Assembly (NCBI RefSeq): GCF_019312595.1
Contig: NZ_JAHWDQ010000003.1
Span: 496,001-560,000, forward strand
DNA: 64,000 bases
Direction: 5' to 3'
Source of the DNA: Zhongshania aquimaris
GTDB lineage: Bacteria; Pseudomonadota; Gammaproteobacteria; Pseudomonadales; Spongiibacteraceae
Under the pieces are notes generated by a model. It saw only the letters and a program-made list of their open reading frames with translations. It searched no databases and had not been told where the DNA came from. Shown here one piece after another: positions 17,537-27,938 of this stretch (positions are counted from its first letter, which is position 1; each line of letters starts with the position of its first letter). A program made the position numbers and the translations under genes.

Positions 17537-20224
17537 GTGATTAAGAAATTTTTACTTGGCCTAGGCCTACTGCTCGTCCTTATCCTACTCACGGTGAGTA
17601 TAGCCTTAATTCAACCGCAGCTTTTACGAGGCCTAATTGGCAGTAGCGCGCAACGTTTCGCTGGGCTTGAGGTTGAAATTTCAGACATTCAATCTCATAT
17701 TAAGCCCCTTCGTTTTGAAATCAGCGGTTTGCGCATCAGCAATCCAGAATGGCCACGCTCGGAATTACTTTCCTTAGGTGACATCACTATTGCACTCACC
17801 GAGAGTCCATTCAGTCATAAGGCATTTTGGGAACTGAGCGCCCAAAAATTACACGTCAATGTAGAACAAAATGATGCCGGTGAAATTAATTGGATAAGCA
17901 GTAAATTAAAAGCCGAACCCGAGGTTCCGACTCCGGAAGAAATCGATACAGGCCCACTGCTGCCCGGTGATTTCAATTTCAATCGCATCGCAATCAGCGA
18001 GGTTTCCCTGACCTGGCGAAATCGTCGCGGCGGTGAAAATACAATTTACTTGCCTGAAGTACGTGGTGAACGCATCGAGGCAGGCAACGGTGACTTCTAT
18101 ATTGGTCTTGATTATCTCGATCAACATGTAGAGCTAAACAGCGCTATTACACTATTCGATCCTCAAAAAGGCATACTCGGCTACGATTTATCAGTTCATC
18201 ACCAAGACATCGATATCAAGAGTAAAGGCAAATTGTTTCTCAACCCTACATTAAACGGCAGCACGCTGTCGCTTGATCTTGATTTGCGCAGCGCCAGCGC
18301 CCTATCGAAACTAGCAAATACCGACATTCCTAAATTACCAAAGACCAAACTTTCGACAAATATCGCGGTGACACCAAACTATGAATTTAGCGATATTCTT
18401 CTCCAGCTCAACGACAATGAAATCAAAGGCAAGGTCACCATCAATTCCGAAACCACTGCAATTAATGCGAGTATCCAATCGGCGGCGTTAGATATAGATA
18501 GTTTACTCCCCCCCTCTGCCGACACGATCGAGAAAAAAAATACCGCCACGGGCAATACGGCACCGAGCATTTCAGCTGAAGATGATGAAGCGGCGATAGA
18601 CTGGGCCTGGATCGAGGGCTTAGATGTCGCTCTTAAACTCAATATCGAAAAACTCAGCGCAATGGGTTGGCAAGTAAATAAACTGAAATCTGATGTGCAA
18701 ATTAAATCATCGATAAAGGCCACCGTCAGTGCAGCGCAGATATCCGAGCTTGCGACCCAGCGCGATATAAATGACTTTTCTGCCGATATCAGCCTAGAGC
18801 CTTTATCTAAAAACACGAGCGGGGCCGACGTTAAGCTGTCCTTAAAAGCCAAGCAACAAGGTATCGAGGCGGACGCCACCGGCAAGCTTAATTTAAATGG
18901 TGTAGCGGGAACTGAGCTACAAGTAAATGCCAAAGCCGATAACAGCAAGGACGTTTGGACACTAGCCCAACTTCCCTGGCAAGGCGCCGGTAAACTGGTG
19001 GTAAAAGCCAATATTAACGCCGGCGAAGACAGCTATGCTGTTAAAGGAACAAGTCAACTAGGTGAACAAAGCACTGAGCTCGATCTTAGTTTTACACCGG
19101 CTGCCACAGCAGAAGACATACCCTCACTAAACGGCACCCTGTCATTGCATAAAATCGATCTTGCCTTTCTAAGCCCACCCGCAAGCGAAATTAGTGCTGA
19201 TGCCGTGCCACAAAAGAAATCATCGAGTAAAAAACTTATCAATGACGACACAATTCCCCTCGATGCTCTGAAATCTATCAATGCCAAACTGCAAATTAAA
19301 CTCGAAAACATCGACACCGGTTACAATTTTATCAACAAGGCAACGCTTAAACCCACGCTGCAGGGTGGCCTACTAAAATTAAAAAACACTACCGTCAATT
19401 TTGAAGGCGGTGAGGCGAAAATCGCACTCAATCTTGATGCCAGTAAAACCATCCCCGAGCTGGATATGCGGCTCAGTGTCGATGCCGAAGACTACGGCAA
19501 ACTGGGACTGGATAAAGCGGCAGGTATCAACCAAGGCAACGGTCGCATTCGTTTAGACGCCGACAGCAAAGGCAGCACGCCTCATCAATTAGCCGCCAAT
19601 ATGAACGCAAAATTAGATATAAAAATCACTGATCTAGTCGCCCAAGGCAATGCTCTGAACCTCATCGGCTCTGATGTGCTAAGTGAGACAATCGACAAAC
19701 TGAATCCCTTTTCCGAAAAGAAAACCAGCACGGCAATAGAATGCATTGCCGTTCACTTTAAAGGTAGCAATGGCAAATTTATCAGCGACGACGGTATTGC
19801 CTTAGAAACCAAACAAACGAAAATAATCGGCACCGGCAACATTGATATCGGCAATGAAGAGTTTTTACTCGGGGTTTCGCCCATTGCTCGCACCGGGGTT
19901 GGCATTAATGTCGGCGCCGCCGCCAGCCTAGTGCGCCTAGGTGGCACCTTTAGCAAACCGAAAATTGTTGCCGATCCAGCGGGAATGTTTACCTCTGGCT
20001 TATCTACCGGCGCAGCGATCTACACTGGGGGCTTGTCTATGTTGGCGCAGGGTTTGATAAAACGCGCCATCTACTCTGGCAGCGCCTGCGACGGTAATAT
20101 CGATGAAATTCCGACTGTAGAAGAGTTACCTGAAGAAATACTAAATCCGGTAGCGCCACCCGTGGACAGTCAACCCCAAGGCGCACAGCAGGGTGGCGCA
20201 CAAACTCAAGCTGCGACAAATTAA
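17537..20224 (+). CDS. AsmA-family envelope protein
   Basis: An 895-residue inner-membrane-anchored periplasmic protein. One N-terminal membrane segment (FLLGLGLLLVLILLTVSIALI) is followed by long beta-rich repeats typical of AsmA/TamB-like lipid-transfer proteins, and the C-terminal AsmA_2-like part includes VKGSNGKFISDDGIAL-like and GTGNIDIGNEEFLLGVSP stretches. The tail is rich in Gln, Pro and Ala. The GTG start at 17537 has only a weak ribosome binding site. It ends 12 bases from the convergent rsmC. A role in outer-membrane lipid transport is inferred from the family. Confidence 0.8.
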   Translation: MIKKFLLGLGLLLVLILLTVSIALIQPQLLRGLIGSSAQRFAGLEVEISDIQSHIKPLRFEISGLRISNPEWPRSELLSLGDITIALTESPFSHKAFWELSAQKLHVNVEQNDAGEINWISSKLKAEPEVPTPEEIDTGPLLPGDFNFNRIAISEVSLTWRNRRGGENTIYLPEVRGERIEAGNGDFYIGLDYLDQHVELNSAITLFDPQKGILGYDLSVHHQDIDIKSKGKLFLNPTLNGSTLSLDLDLRSASALSKLANTDIPKLPKTKLSTNIAVTPNYEFSDILLQLNDNEIKGKVTINSETTAINASIQSAALDIDSLLPPSADTIEKKNTATGNTAPSISAEDDEAAIDWAWIEGLDVALKLNIEKLSAMGWQVNKLKSDVQIKSSIKATVSAAQISELATQRDINDFSADISLEPLSKNTSGADVKLSLKAKQQGIEADATGKLNLNGVAGTELQVNAKADNSKDVWTLAQLPWQGAGKLVVKANINAGEDSYAVKGTSQLGEQSTELDLSFTPAATAEDIPSLNGTLSLHKIDLAFLSPPASEISADAVPQKKSSSKKLINDDTIPLDALKSINAKLQIKLENIDTGYNFINKATLKPTLQGGLLKLKNTTVNFEGGEAKIALNLDASKTIPELDMRLSVDAEDYGKLGLDKAAGINQGNGRIRLDADSKGSTPHQLAANMNAKLDIKITDLVAQGNALNLIGSDVLSETIDKLNPFSEKKTSTAIECIAVHFKGSNGKFISDDGIALETKQTKIIGTGNIDIGNEEFLLGVSPIARTGVGINVGAAASLVRLGGTFSKPKIVADPAGMFTSGLSTGAAIYTGGLSMLAQGLIKRAIYSGSACDGNIDEIPTVEELPEEILNPVAPPVDSQPQGAQQGGAQTQAATN

Positions 20225-20236
20225 ATTTCCACCAGC

Positions 20237-21310
20237 CTATTTTTGCAAGGCCACCAGTTTAAAACCATCTTGTTCTACAAGTACGGTGGCCTCTCGAAAT
20301 AAGCCGAGGGCTTTACGCTCAAGGGGGATAAACTGGTTTACCACAAACATTGCTCTCCCCCGACTTGCGAGCAAGCGATGAGCCGCAGCCAAAAAGCGAT
20401 CTGTTAACGACCCCGCGACCGCAAAGCCCTGGTGAAAAGGAGGATTACATAGCACCATGTCAACAGGGCCGTAAATGCCCATCGCACAATCGGCCAGCAC
20501 CAGCTCGTGTTTTAGCTGATGCACTTCGCAATTTTTCCGCGCAGCCAAGATGGCGCTGGCGTTATTATCCGTTAACAGCCACTCGACATCCGTCAGCAAC
20601 TCAGCCGCCCGCACTGAGATATAGCCATAACCACAGCCAATATCGGCAACTCGCTTGGGTGGCGTGCTAAACAAGCTCAAAAATGCGGGCAGATGCTCTA
20701 TAAGCAATGCACTACCGCGATCCTGCTTCTGCCAACCAAATACCCCCGGCTTACTAAATAATTGGGGCGCAGACGCAATTTCTCGAATTACCGGGTACTG
20801 GCTATCATCCAACGACTCAGTAGGCTCCTGTAATTTCACGACAGTCGCTAGATAGGCTCCTCCGTCCCACTTTTTAATATGTGCCTGTGCGCCTACTACG
20901 CTCGCTGCCTTTTTTGCATAGCTATGTAAGCCATCATTTTTATGCCCACTCAGCACTAACTTACCGGCAATGGGCAATCGACTAAGAGCTTGGTTAATTA
21001 GGTAGTGTACGAGTGCCTTTTCCTTCGAGACGCGATAGCACACTGTTTGCACTTGGTCGAAATCCGCAGCGATATCAAAATCGCCCAGGTCTGTTTGATA
21101 GTTCCCAGCACGCAACTGATCAGCAATATCGCAGCGATTAGTAAAGCACTGCCAGTTTGGCAGTGCAGCCGGCACGGGCATATCGGCAATATGCTCATCT
21201 GCAAACCACCACACGGGTGTCTCAAAGGCGGGAAACTGCTGATATAGCGCAGCCAATGCGGTATCGGTTTGTACCTCATGCCCGGAGGCAGTATGACGCA
21301 ATTTAGCCAT
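20237..21310 (-). CDS. rsmC: 16S rRNA (guanine1207-N2)-methyltransferase RsmC
   Basis: SAM-dependent methyltransferase that modifies G1207 of 16S rRNA. The 357 residues hold a degenerate N-terminal methyltransferase-like half and a catalytic C-terminal half with VADIGCGYGYISVRAAE (SAM motif I) near residue 222 and the amino-methyltransferase motif LCNPPFHQG near 285. It is followed by other ribosome-related genes (rsuA, prfC) on the same strand; rsuA is upstream with a 51-base gap. Confidence 0.88.
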   Translation of the reverse strand: MAKLRHTASGHEVQTDTALAALYQQFPAFETPVWWFADEHIADMPVPAALPNWQCFTNRCDIADQLRAGNYQTDLGDFDIAADFDQVQTVCYRVSKEKALVHYLINQALSRLPIAGKLVLSGHKNDGLHSYAKKAASVVGAQAHIKKWDGGAYLATVVKLQEPTESLDDSQYPVIREIASAPQLFSKPGVFGWQKQDRGSALLIEHLPAFLSLFSTPPKRVADIGCGYGYISVRAAELLTDVEWLLTDNNASAILAARKNCEVHQLKHELVLADCAMGIYGPVDMVLCNPPFHQGFAVAGSLTDRFLAAAHRLLASRGRAMFVVNQFIPLERKALGLFREATVLVEQDGFKLVALQK

Positions 21311-21361
21311 ATTCCATTTATTCCTTATGCCCAGTGCTTACGGGCAAGCACCGCGAGACTA

Positions 21362-22078
21362 TTATTCAAATACACTGGCGACCTCATCTGTTGATAGAGC
21401 TCGATATTCACCCTCTGCCAAATCTGTATCTAAGTGGATATATCCGATGGCCTCGCGATGTAAACGGGTGACAGCATTACCCTCGGCACCAAACATACGT
21501 TTTACTTGATGATAGCGCCCCTCACAGATTTTCAATCTCGCACTACGATCTTCAATTATCGTGAGCTCGGCGGGTAAAGTCCGCGCTTTGTCGTCTTTCA
21601 GAAACACGCCGCGGGCAAAATGTTCAATGCACCGTTCAGGAATCACTTCCGCCGTTTCGACGTAATAGGTTTTCCAACACCTGCGCTGGGGAGAGGTAAT
21701 GGCATGTGACCAGCCCCCGTCGTCGGTCAACAACACAAGCCCAGTGGTGTCGATGTCCAACCGCCCCACCACATGTAATCGCTCAGGATTATCTTCATCT
21801 AAAAGATCAAGTACCGTTGAATGCCGCCGGTCACGAGCAGCACAAATGATACCCTGGGGCTTATTCAACATTAAGTAACGTGGGCCAAGTGGCCGCAGCG
21901 GATTACCCATTAATGTCACGTCTGCATCAGCCGCTATAAGCTGTTTTGGATCACAGACCACACGACCATCCACGTATATATCGCCTAACTTAATCAGTTT
22001 TTTGGCGTCGTTGCGGGAATAATCGGTCACGCTGGCTAAATATCGATCCAATCGTATCGGCTTACTGGAGATAGTCAC
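21362..22078 (-). CDS. rsuA: 16S rRNA pseudouridine(516) synthase RsuA
   Basis: Pseudouridine synthase of the RsuA/RluB/E/F family, 238 residues. An S4 RNA-binding domain (RLDRYLASVTDYSRNDAKKL) is followed by the catalytic core with LNKPQGIICA and the active-site motif GRLDIDTTGLVLLTDDG, and later RYHQVKRMFGAEGN. The length, and the short S4 domain, fit RsuA rather than RluB. It shares its strand with rsmC downstream. Confidence 0.87.
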   Translation of the reverse strand: MTISSKPIRLDRYLASVTDYSRNDAKKLIKLGDIYVDGRVVCDPKQLIAADADVTLMGNPLRPLGPRYLMLNKPQGIICAARDRRHSTVLDLLDEDNPERLHVVGRLDIDTTGLVLLTDDGGWSHAITSPQRRCWKTYYVETAEVIPERCIEHFARGVFLKDDKARTLPAELTIIEDRSARLKICEGRYHQVKRMFGAEGNAVTRLHREAIGYIHLDTDLAEGEYRALSTDEVASVFE

Positions 22079-22140
22079 AAATCAGAGCACTCTTACATAA
22101 TGCCGGTATTGTCGGGGAACAACTCAATCGCTTCAAGCAG

Positions 22141-22170
22141 ACAATAAAAAAGGGCCATAAAGGCCCTTTG
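22141..22170 (-). terminator. Rho-independent terminator of the Ala/Lys-rich protein gene
   Basis: On the minus strand AAAGGGCC pairs with GGCCCTTT over eight bases with a five-base loop and is followed by a run of Ts, the classical form. It lies 24 bases past the stop of the gene at 22194-22673. Confidence 0.85.
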
Positions 22171-22193
22171 TAATACCAAGCTCGGTATTCGGT

Positions 22194-22673
22194 TTACTGA
22201 GCGTCAGCACTCGCTTCAACATTTGCGTTTACCTTGACGTTGGTCAAGCTACGCAATGCAGCTTTTTTCTCATCAATCTTAGCCTTTGCTTCTGCCTTGG
22301 CAGCTGCACGCTCTTCAGCACGAGCCTCTGCATCGGCTTTAGCCTGAGCATCACGCTCTGCTTTAGCGGCTTCGCGCTCCGCCTTTTCAGCTTCTGCTTT
22401 CGCTTTCATCTCGTCGCGCTTAGCTTTAGCTTCCGCTTTCTTCTGCTCAGCTTCTGCCTTCATTGCAGCGCTCTTGGCTTCTGCATTGGCTTTGGCTTCC
22501 GCTGCTTTCTCGTCGATATTGGTATCGACACTCACATTAGCTTCGGCCTTTGCTTCTGACTTAGAGTCGCCGCCGCCCAAACCGATACGGCTTAAAAAGC
22601 TGCCTTCAGCAGCCATAACACTGCCGCTTAGACCCACTAATGTCGCTGCAATTACGATATCTTTCATTTTCAT
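22194..22673 (-). CDS. Ala/Lys/Glu-rich periplasmic coiled-coil protein
   Basis: A 159-residue protein with a signal peptide (MKMKDIVIAATLVGLSGSVMA, cut before AEGSF) and then a long helical region made almost only of Ala, Lys, Glu, Arg and Asp, with irregular KAEAEAK-type repeats, ending in a short VNVKVNANVEASADA strand-like tail that mirrors an early VSVDTNID segment. The ATG at 22673 is preferred over an upstream in-frame start because GGGGAAG precedes it and the signal starts there. I do not recognise a family; similar low-complexity envelope proteins exist. It has its own terminator. Confidence 0.7.
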   Translation of the reverse strand: MKMKDIVIAATLVGLSGSVMAAEGSFLSRIGLGGGDSKSEAKAEANVSVDTNIDEKAAEAKANAEAKSAAMKAEAEQKKAEAKAKRDEMKAKAEAEKAEREAAKAERDAQAKADAEARAEERAAAKAEAKAKIDEKKAALRSLTNVKVNANVEASADAQ

Positions 22674-22825
22674 ACTAGTTTCTTCCCCGTTTGATTTGTC
22701 GTGCTTGTTATGTGCTATCCATTCTAGGGAAGCATTCTTCTGTGACAAGCACTCATTGACGTAATTTTCACCGCAACTTTTTTAAAATATAACAGCCGCG
22801 TTCAGCTCGGAGTCAGCTTTTATCC

Positions 22826-24412
22826 CTAGTGTTCTCTTGTCGCTCTAAAGCGCACCTCGGGGTGACGCTCTTCGGTTAATGCCAAATTTACCCTAGTAGG
22901 CGCCAGATAGGTTAAATGTCCACCACCATCCAAGGCCAAATTCTCAGCGCACTTGCGCTTGAATTCTTCAAACTTCTTAGGGTCATCACAATCTACCCAG
23001 CGCGCTGTGTATACATTAATCGGCTCATACAGAGCTTCTACCTTGTATTCATCCTTTAATCGATAGGCAACCACATCAAACTGCAGGGTTCCCACCGCAC
23101 CCACAATAAGGTCGCTATTGCGCTGCGGCATAAATACCTGTGTCGACCCCTCTTCAGACAACTGCTGCAAGCCCTTTTGCAATTGTTTAGATTTTAATGG
23201 GTCGCGCAAACGAATCCGACGAAACAGCTCCGGCGCAAAATGCGGAATACCAGTGAACTTAAGATCTTCGCCCTCGGTAAAGGTATCCCCAATCTGGATG
23301 GTACCGTGGTTATGTAATCCAATAATGTCGCCAGATACCGCCTCGTCTAATAGCTCGCGATCACCGGCAAGAAAACTCACCGCATCGGCAATTTTAATAT
23401 CCTTACCAATACGCACGTGGCGCATTTTCATGCCCTTGCGATAGGTGCCTGAACACACCCGCATAAACGCAATTCGGTCGCGGTGCTTGGGGTCCATATT
23501 GGCTTGAATCTTAAAGATGAAGCCCGCAAACGCGTCTTCCCTGGCATCCACTTCGCGCTGATCTGTCGCTCTATTTAACGGCGCCGGCGCCCACTCAACA
23601 AAGCCATCCAACATTTCCCGAACACCGAAATTAGAGAGTGCCGTGCCAAAATAGACAGGAGTCATCTTGCCGTTCAGATAGTCCTCAAGATTAAATTCAT
23701 GGCTGGCGCCACGCACCAACTCTATCTCTTCTAAATAGCTATCGTACTCATCATCCAGCAAGGCTTTCGCTTCGTCGCTCTCTAAACCTTGAATCTGAAT
23801 ATCTTCGGCAACCACCGAGCCTTTGCCCCATTGGAATACATGAATCACATCGGTGTACAAATTATAGACACCCTTAAAATCACGCCCCATCCCAATTGGC
23901 CAATTGATTGGTGCACCGGCAATGCCCAACACACTCTCTACTTCATCGAGCAATTCGATGGGGTCGCGGATATCACGATCCATTTTATTCACAAAGGTTA
24001 AAATCGGCGTATCGCGCAAACGGCACACGTTCATTAACTTAATTGTGCGGTCTTCGACACCCTTGGCACCGTCGATAATCATTAAAGCCGAATCCACCGC
24101 CGTCAACGTTCGGTAGGTATCTTCCGAGAAATCTTCGTGACCCGGCGTATCCAGCAGATTAACTATCCGGTCTTTGTAGGGAAACTGCATCACCGACGAC
24201 GTGACAGAGATACCGCGCTCTTTCTCCAAGCTCATCCAGTCAGACGTCGCCGCGCGGTCGTTTTTCTTCCCTTTCACCGTACCCGCCACCTGAATCAACT
24301 GCCCCAGCAGAATCAACTTCTCAGTAATCGTGGTTTTACCCGCGTCGGGGTGGGAGATAATCGCAAAGGTTCTGCGCTTGGCGATTTCCTGCTTTAGAGG
24401 CGAAATAGACAT
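22826..24412 (-). CDS. prfC: Peptide chain release factor 3
   Basis: Translational GTPase that removes RF1/RF2 from the ribosome after termination. The 528-residue protein has G1 SHPDAGKTT near residue 20, the switch motif [13 protein letters not shown]3 [14 protein letters not shown] and G4 NKMDRD, then the EF-Tu-like domain 2 and a C-terminal domain with [15 protein letters not shown]. Full length and collinear with E. coli PrfC. Confidence 0.96.
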   Translation of the reverse strand: MSISPLKQEIAKRRTFAIISHPDAGKTTITEKLILLGQLIQVAGTVKGKKNDRAATSDWMSLEKERGISVTSSVMQFPYKDRIVNLLDTPGHEDFSEDTYRTLTAVDSALMIIDGAKGVEDRTIKLMNVCRLRDTPILTFVNKMDRDIRDPIELLDEVESVLGIAGAPINWPIGMGRDFKGVYNLYTDVIHVFQWGKGSVVAEDIQIQGLESDEAKALLDDEYDSYLEEIELVRGASHEFNLEDYLNGKMTPVYFGTALSNFGVREMLDGFVEWAPAPLNRATDQREVDAREDAFAGFIFKIQANMDPKHRDRIAFMRVCSGTYRKGMKMRHVRIGKDIKIADAVSFLAGDRELLDEAVSGDIIGLHNHGTIQIGDTFTEGEDLKFTGIPHFAPELFRRIRLRDPLKSKQLQKGLQQLSEEGSTQVFMPQRNSDLIVGAVGTLQFDVVAYRLKDEYKVEALYEPINVYTARWVDCDDPKKFEEFKRKCAENLALDGGGHLTYLAPTRVNLALTEERHPEVRFRATREH

Positions 24413-24854
24413 TGATGTGGGTCTTCTAACTGAGCTAATTTATGCAGCAACAAGATGGCCGCAACTATACGAGGCGTGAGTTTAAAGGAGTTGGGCGGTG
24501 CTTGCACTACCGTACGGTGGAAAGCGAGTAAATACAGCCGAAAATCAATAATCAACATTTGAACACCTCAAAGCGCTAGTATTCACTGATAAATGACTGG
24601 AAGCATCATCAAAATAGCCATGTCATACGGCCGGCGCCAAGCTTAAAAAGAGAGTGATATCTACCCCTCATTATTGAACAATAAAAAAATTGGAGCCCCA
24701 CAACACCACTATTGCACTGATTCGATTTGGAAGAATTAGCGGCGTCTAACACATCAACTTTAGCGAATAAATGCTTGACCACCGATAAAATATTACGCTT
24801 TAATCCATCAGGTAAAACGGAATTAACTAAAAAATCAAAACATAAGGGAACAAC
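24413..24854. other. AT-rich gap upstream of the DUF3015 gene
   Basis: About 440 bases between divergent genes. It becomes AT-rich towards the DUF3015 gene and ends with AAGGGAACAACGTG, whose AAGGGA is the ribosome binding site of the next gene. No reading frame or RNA gene was recognised. Confidence 0.45.
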
Positions 24855-25355
24855 GTGAATAAGACTATCCTAAGCTCTGCACTAACATCTATCTTACTAA
24901 TTTCGTCCTCACTCACAGTCGCTCAAGACAAAGTAGCTGGTTCTGGCCCAAATCCATTTTCTGATTGTGGTATTGGTGCCGCTCTTTTTACCAAGACCAA
25001 ATGGGCTGCAGTGAGCTCTAACATCATCTGGGATATAGGAACTACGGCAGTTACTTCAGCAACAGCTAGCCCAGAGACGTGTAGCGGTAAGACTATAGAA
25101 ACGGCTCAATTAATTCACAGAACATACGGTGAATTACTCGAAGAGACGGCACGTGGAAACGGCTCACACCTAACCGCGATGTTAAACATGATGGGATGCG
25201 AAAATAGCAGCCATGCAGCTGCAACCAGTGATATTCGTATCAAGTTATCCACTGAAATCACAAATCCAAATTACCAATTAAAAACCGCGCAAGAGAAATC
25301 TTCAGCATACTACGACGCGATGAATAGCGCCGTGACAGCAAACTGCAGCAGCTAA
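24855..25355 (+). CDS. DUF3015 exported protein
   Basis: A 166-residue periplasmic protein with a signal peptide (SSALTSILLISSSLTVA cut before QDKVAG). The mature part has the DUF3015 pattern GPNPFSDCGIGAALF and the following NIIWDIGTTAVTSATASPETC, with four cysteines likely in two disulfides. Its start is GTG after AAGGGA. It is followed on the same strand by a DUF4105 protein and a small secreted protein. Function is unknown; the base composition is more AT-rich than the flanking housekeeping genes. Confidence 0.85.
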   Translation: MNKTILSSALTSILLISSSLTVAQDKVAGSGPNPFSDCGIGAALFTKTKWAAVSSNIIWDIGTTAVTSATASPETCSGKTIETAQLIHRTYGELLEETARGNGSHLTAMLNMMGCENSSHAAATSDIRIKLSTEITNPNYQLKTAQEKSSAYYDAMNSAVTANCSS

Positions 25356-25442
25356 ATACAAATACTAAAAACACATCACGAAATCAGTCACTAGGTACTG
25401 CTGTAACTAGTGACTGGCTCTACAACCAAAAAAGCCTGAGCT

Positions 25443-27302
25443 ATGAATTCTAACTTGGCATTTGCAATTGCCTTTGTATTGCTTTGGCTGCCTTCATTTA
25501 GTCTTGGAACCACGGCAACACCCATTGAAACTTCATCAGAAAGCATATTTAACGACAAAACATGGTTAAAGCTACTTCACTACCAACGCCATGCTGGAAT
25601 GGCTGATGAATATAAAAGCACAATCACCTCAACACAGTTTTTCTTATCGGAGAAAGGTAGGGTTAGCCCAAAAGATGAGCTATTAGCCACATTACAGGCG
25701 ATCTACTTGCCCGCAGATGACAATCCAAACTTGCACGCGCAATGTCGATTTAGAGCACGGTATTTATGGCTGAAAAACAAATACAATCTCAATAGTGAAC
25801 CAAAAATACACTGCTCAGATTATTTAAAATTTACAAGCAACGAAGGCATAAAGTCTCTTAGCTTAATACTTGCTACAGGGTATCTCGGAAATCCGGCCTC
25901 ATACTATGGCCACCTTCTAATAAAACTAAACACGAATGAGGATAGCTCACAGAACAGCCTTATTGAGCAATCCATTAACTATGGTGCAGTGTTACCGAGA
26001 AAAATCACGCCAATACCCTATGTATTAAAAGGTCTATTTGGCGGTTTTCAAGGAAGCTTCACCAATATTCAATATTATTTCCATAATCACCAATATGGAG
26101 AAAATGAACTTCGTGATCTCTGGGAGTACGAACTTAAACTTCCGCAAAAGGATGTGAAACTGATTTCAGCACACGCATGGGAATTACTAGGAATTAACTT
26201 CCAGTACTATTTTATAAATAAAAACTGTGCATACCAAATGGCTGATCTATTGACACTATCGGATAAGGTAGAAATCCCTGCTCTATACTCTATTTATGCC
26301 ATACCCCAAGTATTGCCCCAAAAATTAAACGAACTTGGTCTTGTACAAAAAGTCAAATATCACCCATCACGACAGTCAAGATTCTATAGCACATACAGCA
26401 AACTCAGCACCAAGGAAAAACTATTACTAAAGAAATCTAGTGCGAATCCAGATACACTAGGAAGCTTTACATACTCTCAACTCAACACGGATGAACGTCG
26501 CAACTTAATTGATACGACGATTAATTATTACCAATTTCTGAAATTAAAAAATCACAATACGACTTTACCTACTGTTTACTATGACGCTCTTGCAGCTAGC
26601 CTAAATGAGCCCCCAGTAACTGCGACTGACGATCCGAGGGGCAAGCTTGGGCCAGAATCCGGTCGCAAACCAAGTTCTATCAGAATTAGCGCAGTATCAT
26701 CTTCAGTTAATTTCGATGGATTAGGAATGAACATACGCCCAGCCTACTATGACACGTTAGATGCTGACACAGGTCATCGTCAAAACGGTGGCCTCAGTAT
26801 GCTCGAAATCAATGCAAGACTTACTAAAAATCGGCTAATTTTGAACTCCATTGATTTATTCTCTATCGAAAGTAACGTCGAAACAGAAACAAACCTACCA
26901 GGAGATGGTGGGCTTTCTTGGAAATTAAAGGCAGGCTCCGAACGGCAAAACTTTACATGTGATAATTGCAGCGTCGCTAGAGCTCAAGGAGATATCGGAC
27001 AAAGCTACAAAATAAATAGCTATCATTTTATAAACGGGTATATCGGCGGGGCGATCCATGAAAATAAGAATGGACAAGGCCACTCGTTTGTTCGCGCGAG
27101 CATAACTGACACGCTAATTCTTAATAGATTTTCAGCCAGAATAGCATTTGAACAAAGGTTACATCACAACAATCAACTCAAATCAGAACAAGTCTACGCG
27201 ATAAGTGCTCGCTACCAAATTGATAAAAATATAGAATTTCGGACTGAATTCCGAAAGAACATAGCCTATGAATCAGAAATTGGACTCGGATGGTATTGGT
27301 AA
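25443..27302 (+). CDS. DUF4105 (Lnb N-terminal-like) outer-membrane protein
   Basis: A 619-residue exported protein. After a signal peptide, residues about 140-290 carry the DUF4105 signature with LATGYLGNPASYYGHLLIKL, FGGFQGSFT, a conserved ELRDLWEYEL and the NCAYQMADLL Cys motif, the latter resembling NlpC/Lnb-type cysteine hydrolases. The C-terminal 250 residues alternate like beta-strands and end in ESEIGLGWYW, as for a barrel. It lies between the DUF3015 gene and a small secreted protein gene. Hydrolysis of a lipid or peptide substrate at the outer membrane is inference. Confidence 0.8.
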   Translation: MNSNLAFAIAFVLLWLPSFSLGTTATPIETSSESIFNDKTWLKLLHYQRHAGMADEYKSTITSTQFFLSEKGRVSPKDELLATLQAIYLPADDNPNLHAQCRFRARYLWLKNKYNLNSEPKIHCSDYLKFTSNEGIKSLSLILATGYLGNPASYYGHLLIKLNTNEDSSQNSLIEQSINYGAVLPRKITPIPYVLKGLFGGFQGSFTNIQYYFHNHQYGENELRDLWEYELKLPQKDVKLISAHAWELLGINFQYYFINKNCAYQMADLLTLSDKVEIPALYSIYAIPQVLPQKLNELGLVQKVKYHPSRQSRFYSTYSKLSTKEKLLLKKSSANPDTLGSFTYSQLNTDERRNLIDTTINYYQFLKLKNHNTTLPTVYYDALAASLNEPPVTATDDPRGKLGPESGRKPSSIRISAVSSSVNFDGLGMNIRPAYYDTLDADTGHRQNGGLSMLEINARLTKNRLILNSIDLFSIESNVETETNLPGDGGLSWKLKAGSERQNFTCDNCSVARAQGDIGQSYKINSYHFINGYIGGAIHENKNGQGHSFVRASITDTLILNRFSARIAFEQRLHHNNQLKSEQVYAISARYQIDKNIEFRTEFRKNIAYESEIGLGWYW

Positions 27303-27324
27303 CCAAAATAGGATGAATATATTT

Positions 27325-27705
27325 ATGAAGCCAAAACATACATTGCTCGCTTTGCTAATTTCTTTAAGCGCTCAAGCTCAAGTGGAAACGCACTTCGCAA
27401 TACCGGCAAGTGTTTTAGACAAAGGCAGTACCGGCATTTTCCGGTCGTTCTGCGTGGAAACAAGACTCTTCGTCGCCTTCAACGGTAAAAGCGGCTTTTC
27501 ATCAGTGACAAATGTGAAAAATGTCAACAACACCCCTGTCTATTGTGAACACACTGAATTTGTAGTGCTTAGCGAAGAGCAAGTCCCTGCCCTACCGCTA
27601 GACAAAAAGAGTTCTGGAATTGGCCGTATCCTTACGCTTGGGGATAATAAATTTATGTTGTACACGAGCCGCAGTGGCGCCAGCGACCTAAGCCAGTTTT
27701 TCTGA
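27325..27705 (+). CDS. Small secreted protein after DUF4105
   Basis: A 126-residue exported protein that I do not recognise. The ATG at 27325 begins a clear signal peptide (MKPKHTLLALLISLSAQA); longer starts at 27268 and 27313 overlap or abut the DUF4105 gene and lack this form. AGGA lies 11 bases upstream. The mature protein has two cysteines (RSFCVETR and VYCEHTEF) and a beta-rich look. Position and strand suggest one operon with DUF3015 and DUF4105. Confidence 0.65.
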   Translation: MKPKHTLLALLISLSAQAQVETHFAIPASVLDKGSTGIFRSFCVETRLFVAFNGKSGFSSVTNVKNVNNTPVYCEHTEFVVLSEEQVPALPLDKKSSGIGRILTLGDNKFMLYTSRSGASDLSQFF

Positions 27706-27938
27706 AACTAGCCCATTACGGAAATAGTCGTGCACGAGCATGGTGATTTTATGAATATCACATCGGGTACGGCCATTAACTTTACTATTCCTATGCCAGC
27801 TATCAACTCCGGTATTCCGTCGCACTAACGGTAAGTGCTATAGCGAAAAACCGGCTTTTCCAGTAAGCTGCACGCCGCTGTCACCTTGGCTGCGACCATC
27901 ACGCCGCGACACGCGACATTTTTTGAGAAGATCTATTT

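Noticed and set aside
18379-19011. 210-codon minus-strand frame in the AsmA-like gene
   Set aside because: Antisense to a signal-anchored AsmA-type protein. The Ser/Ala/Leu-rich product is typical of an antisense shadow.
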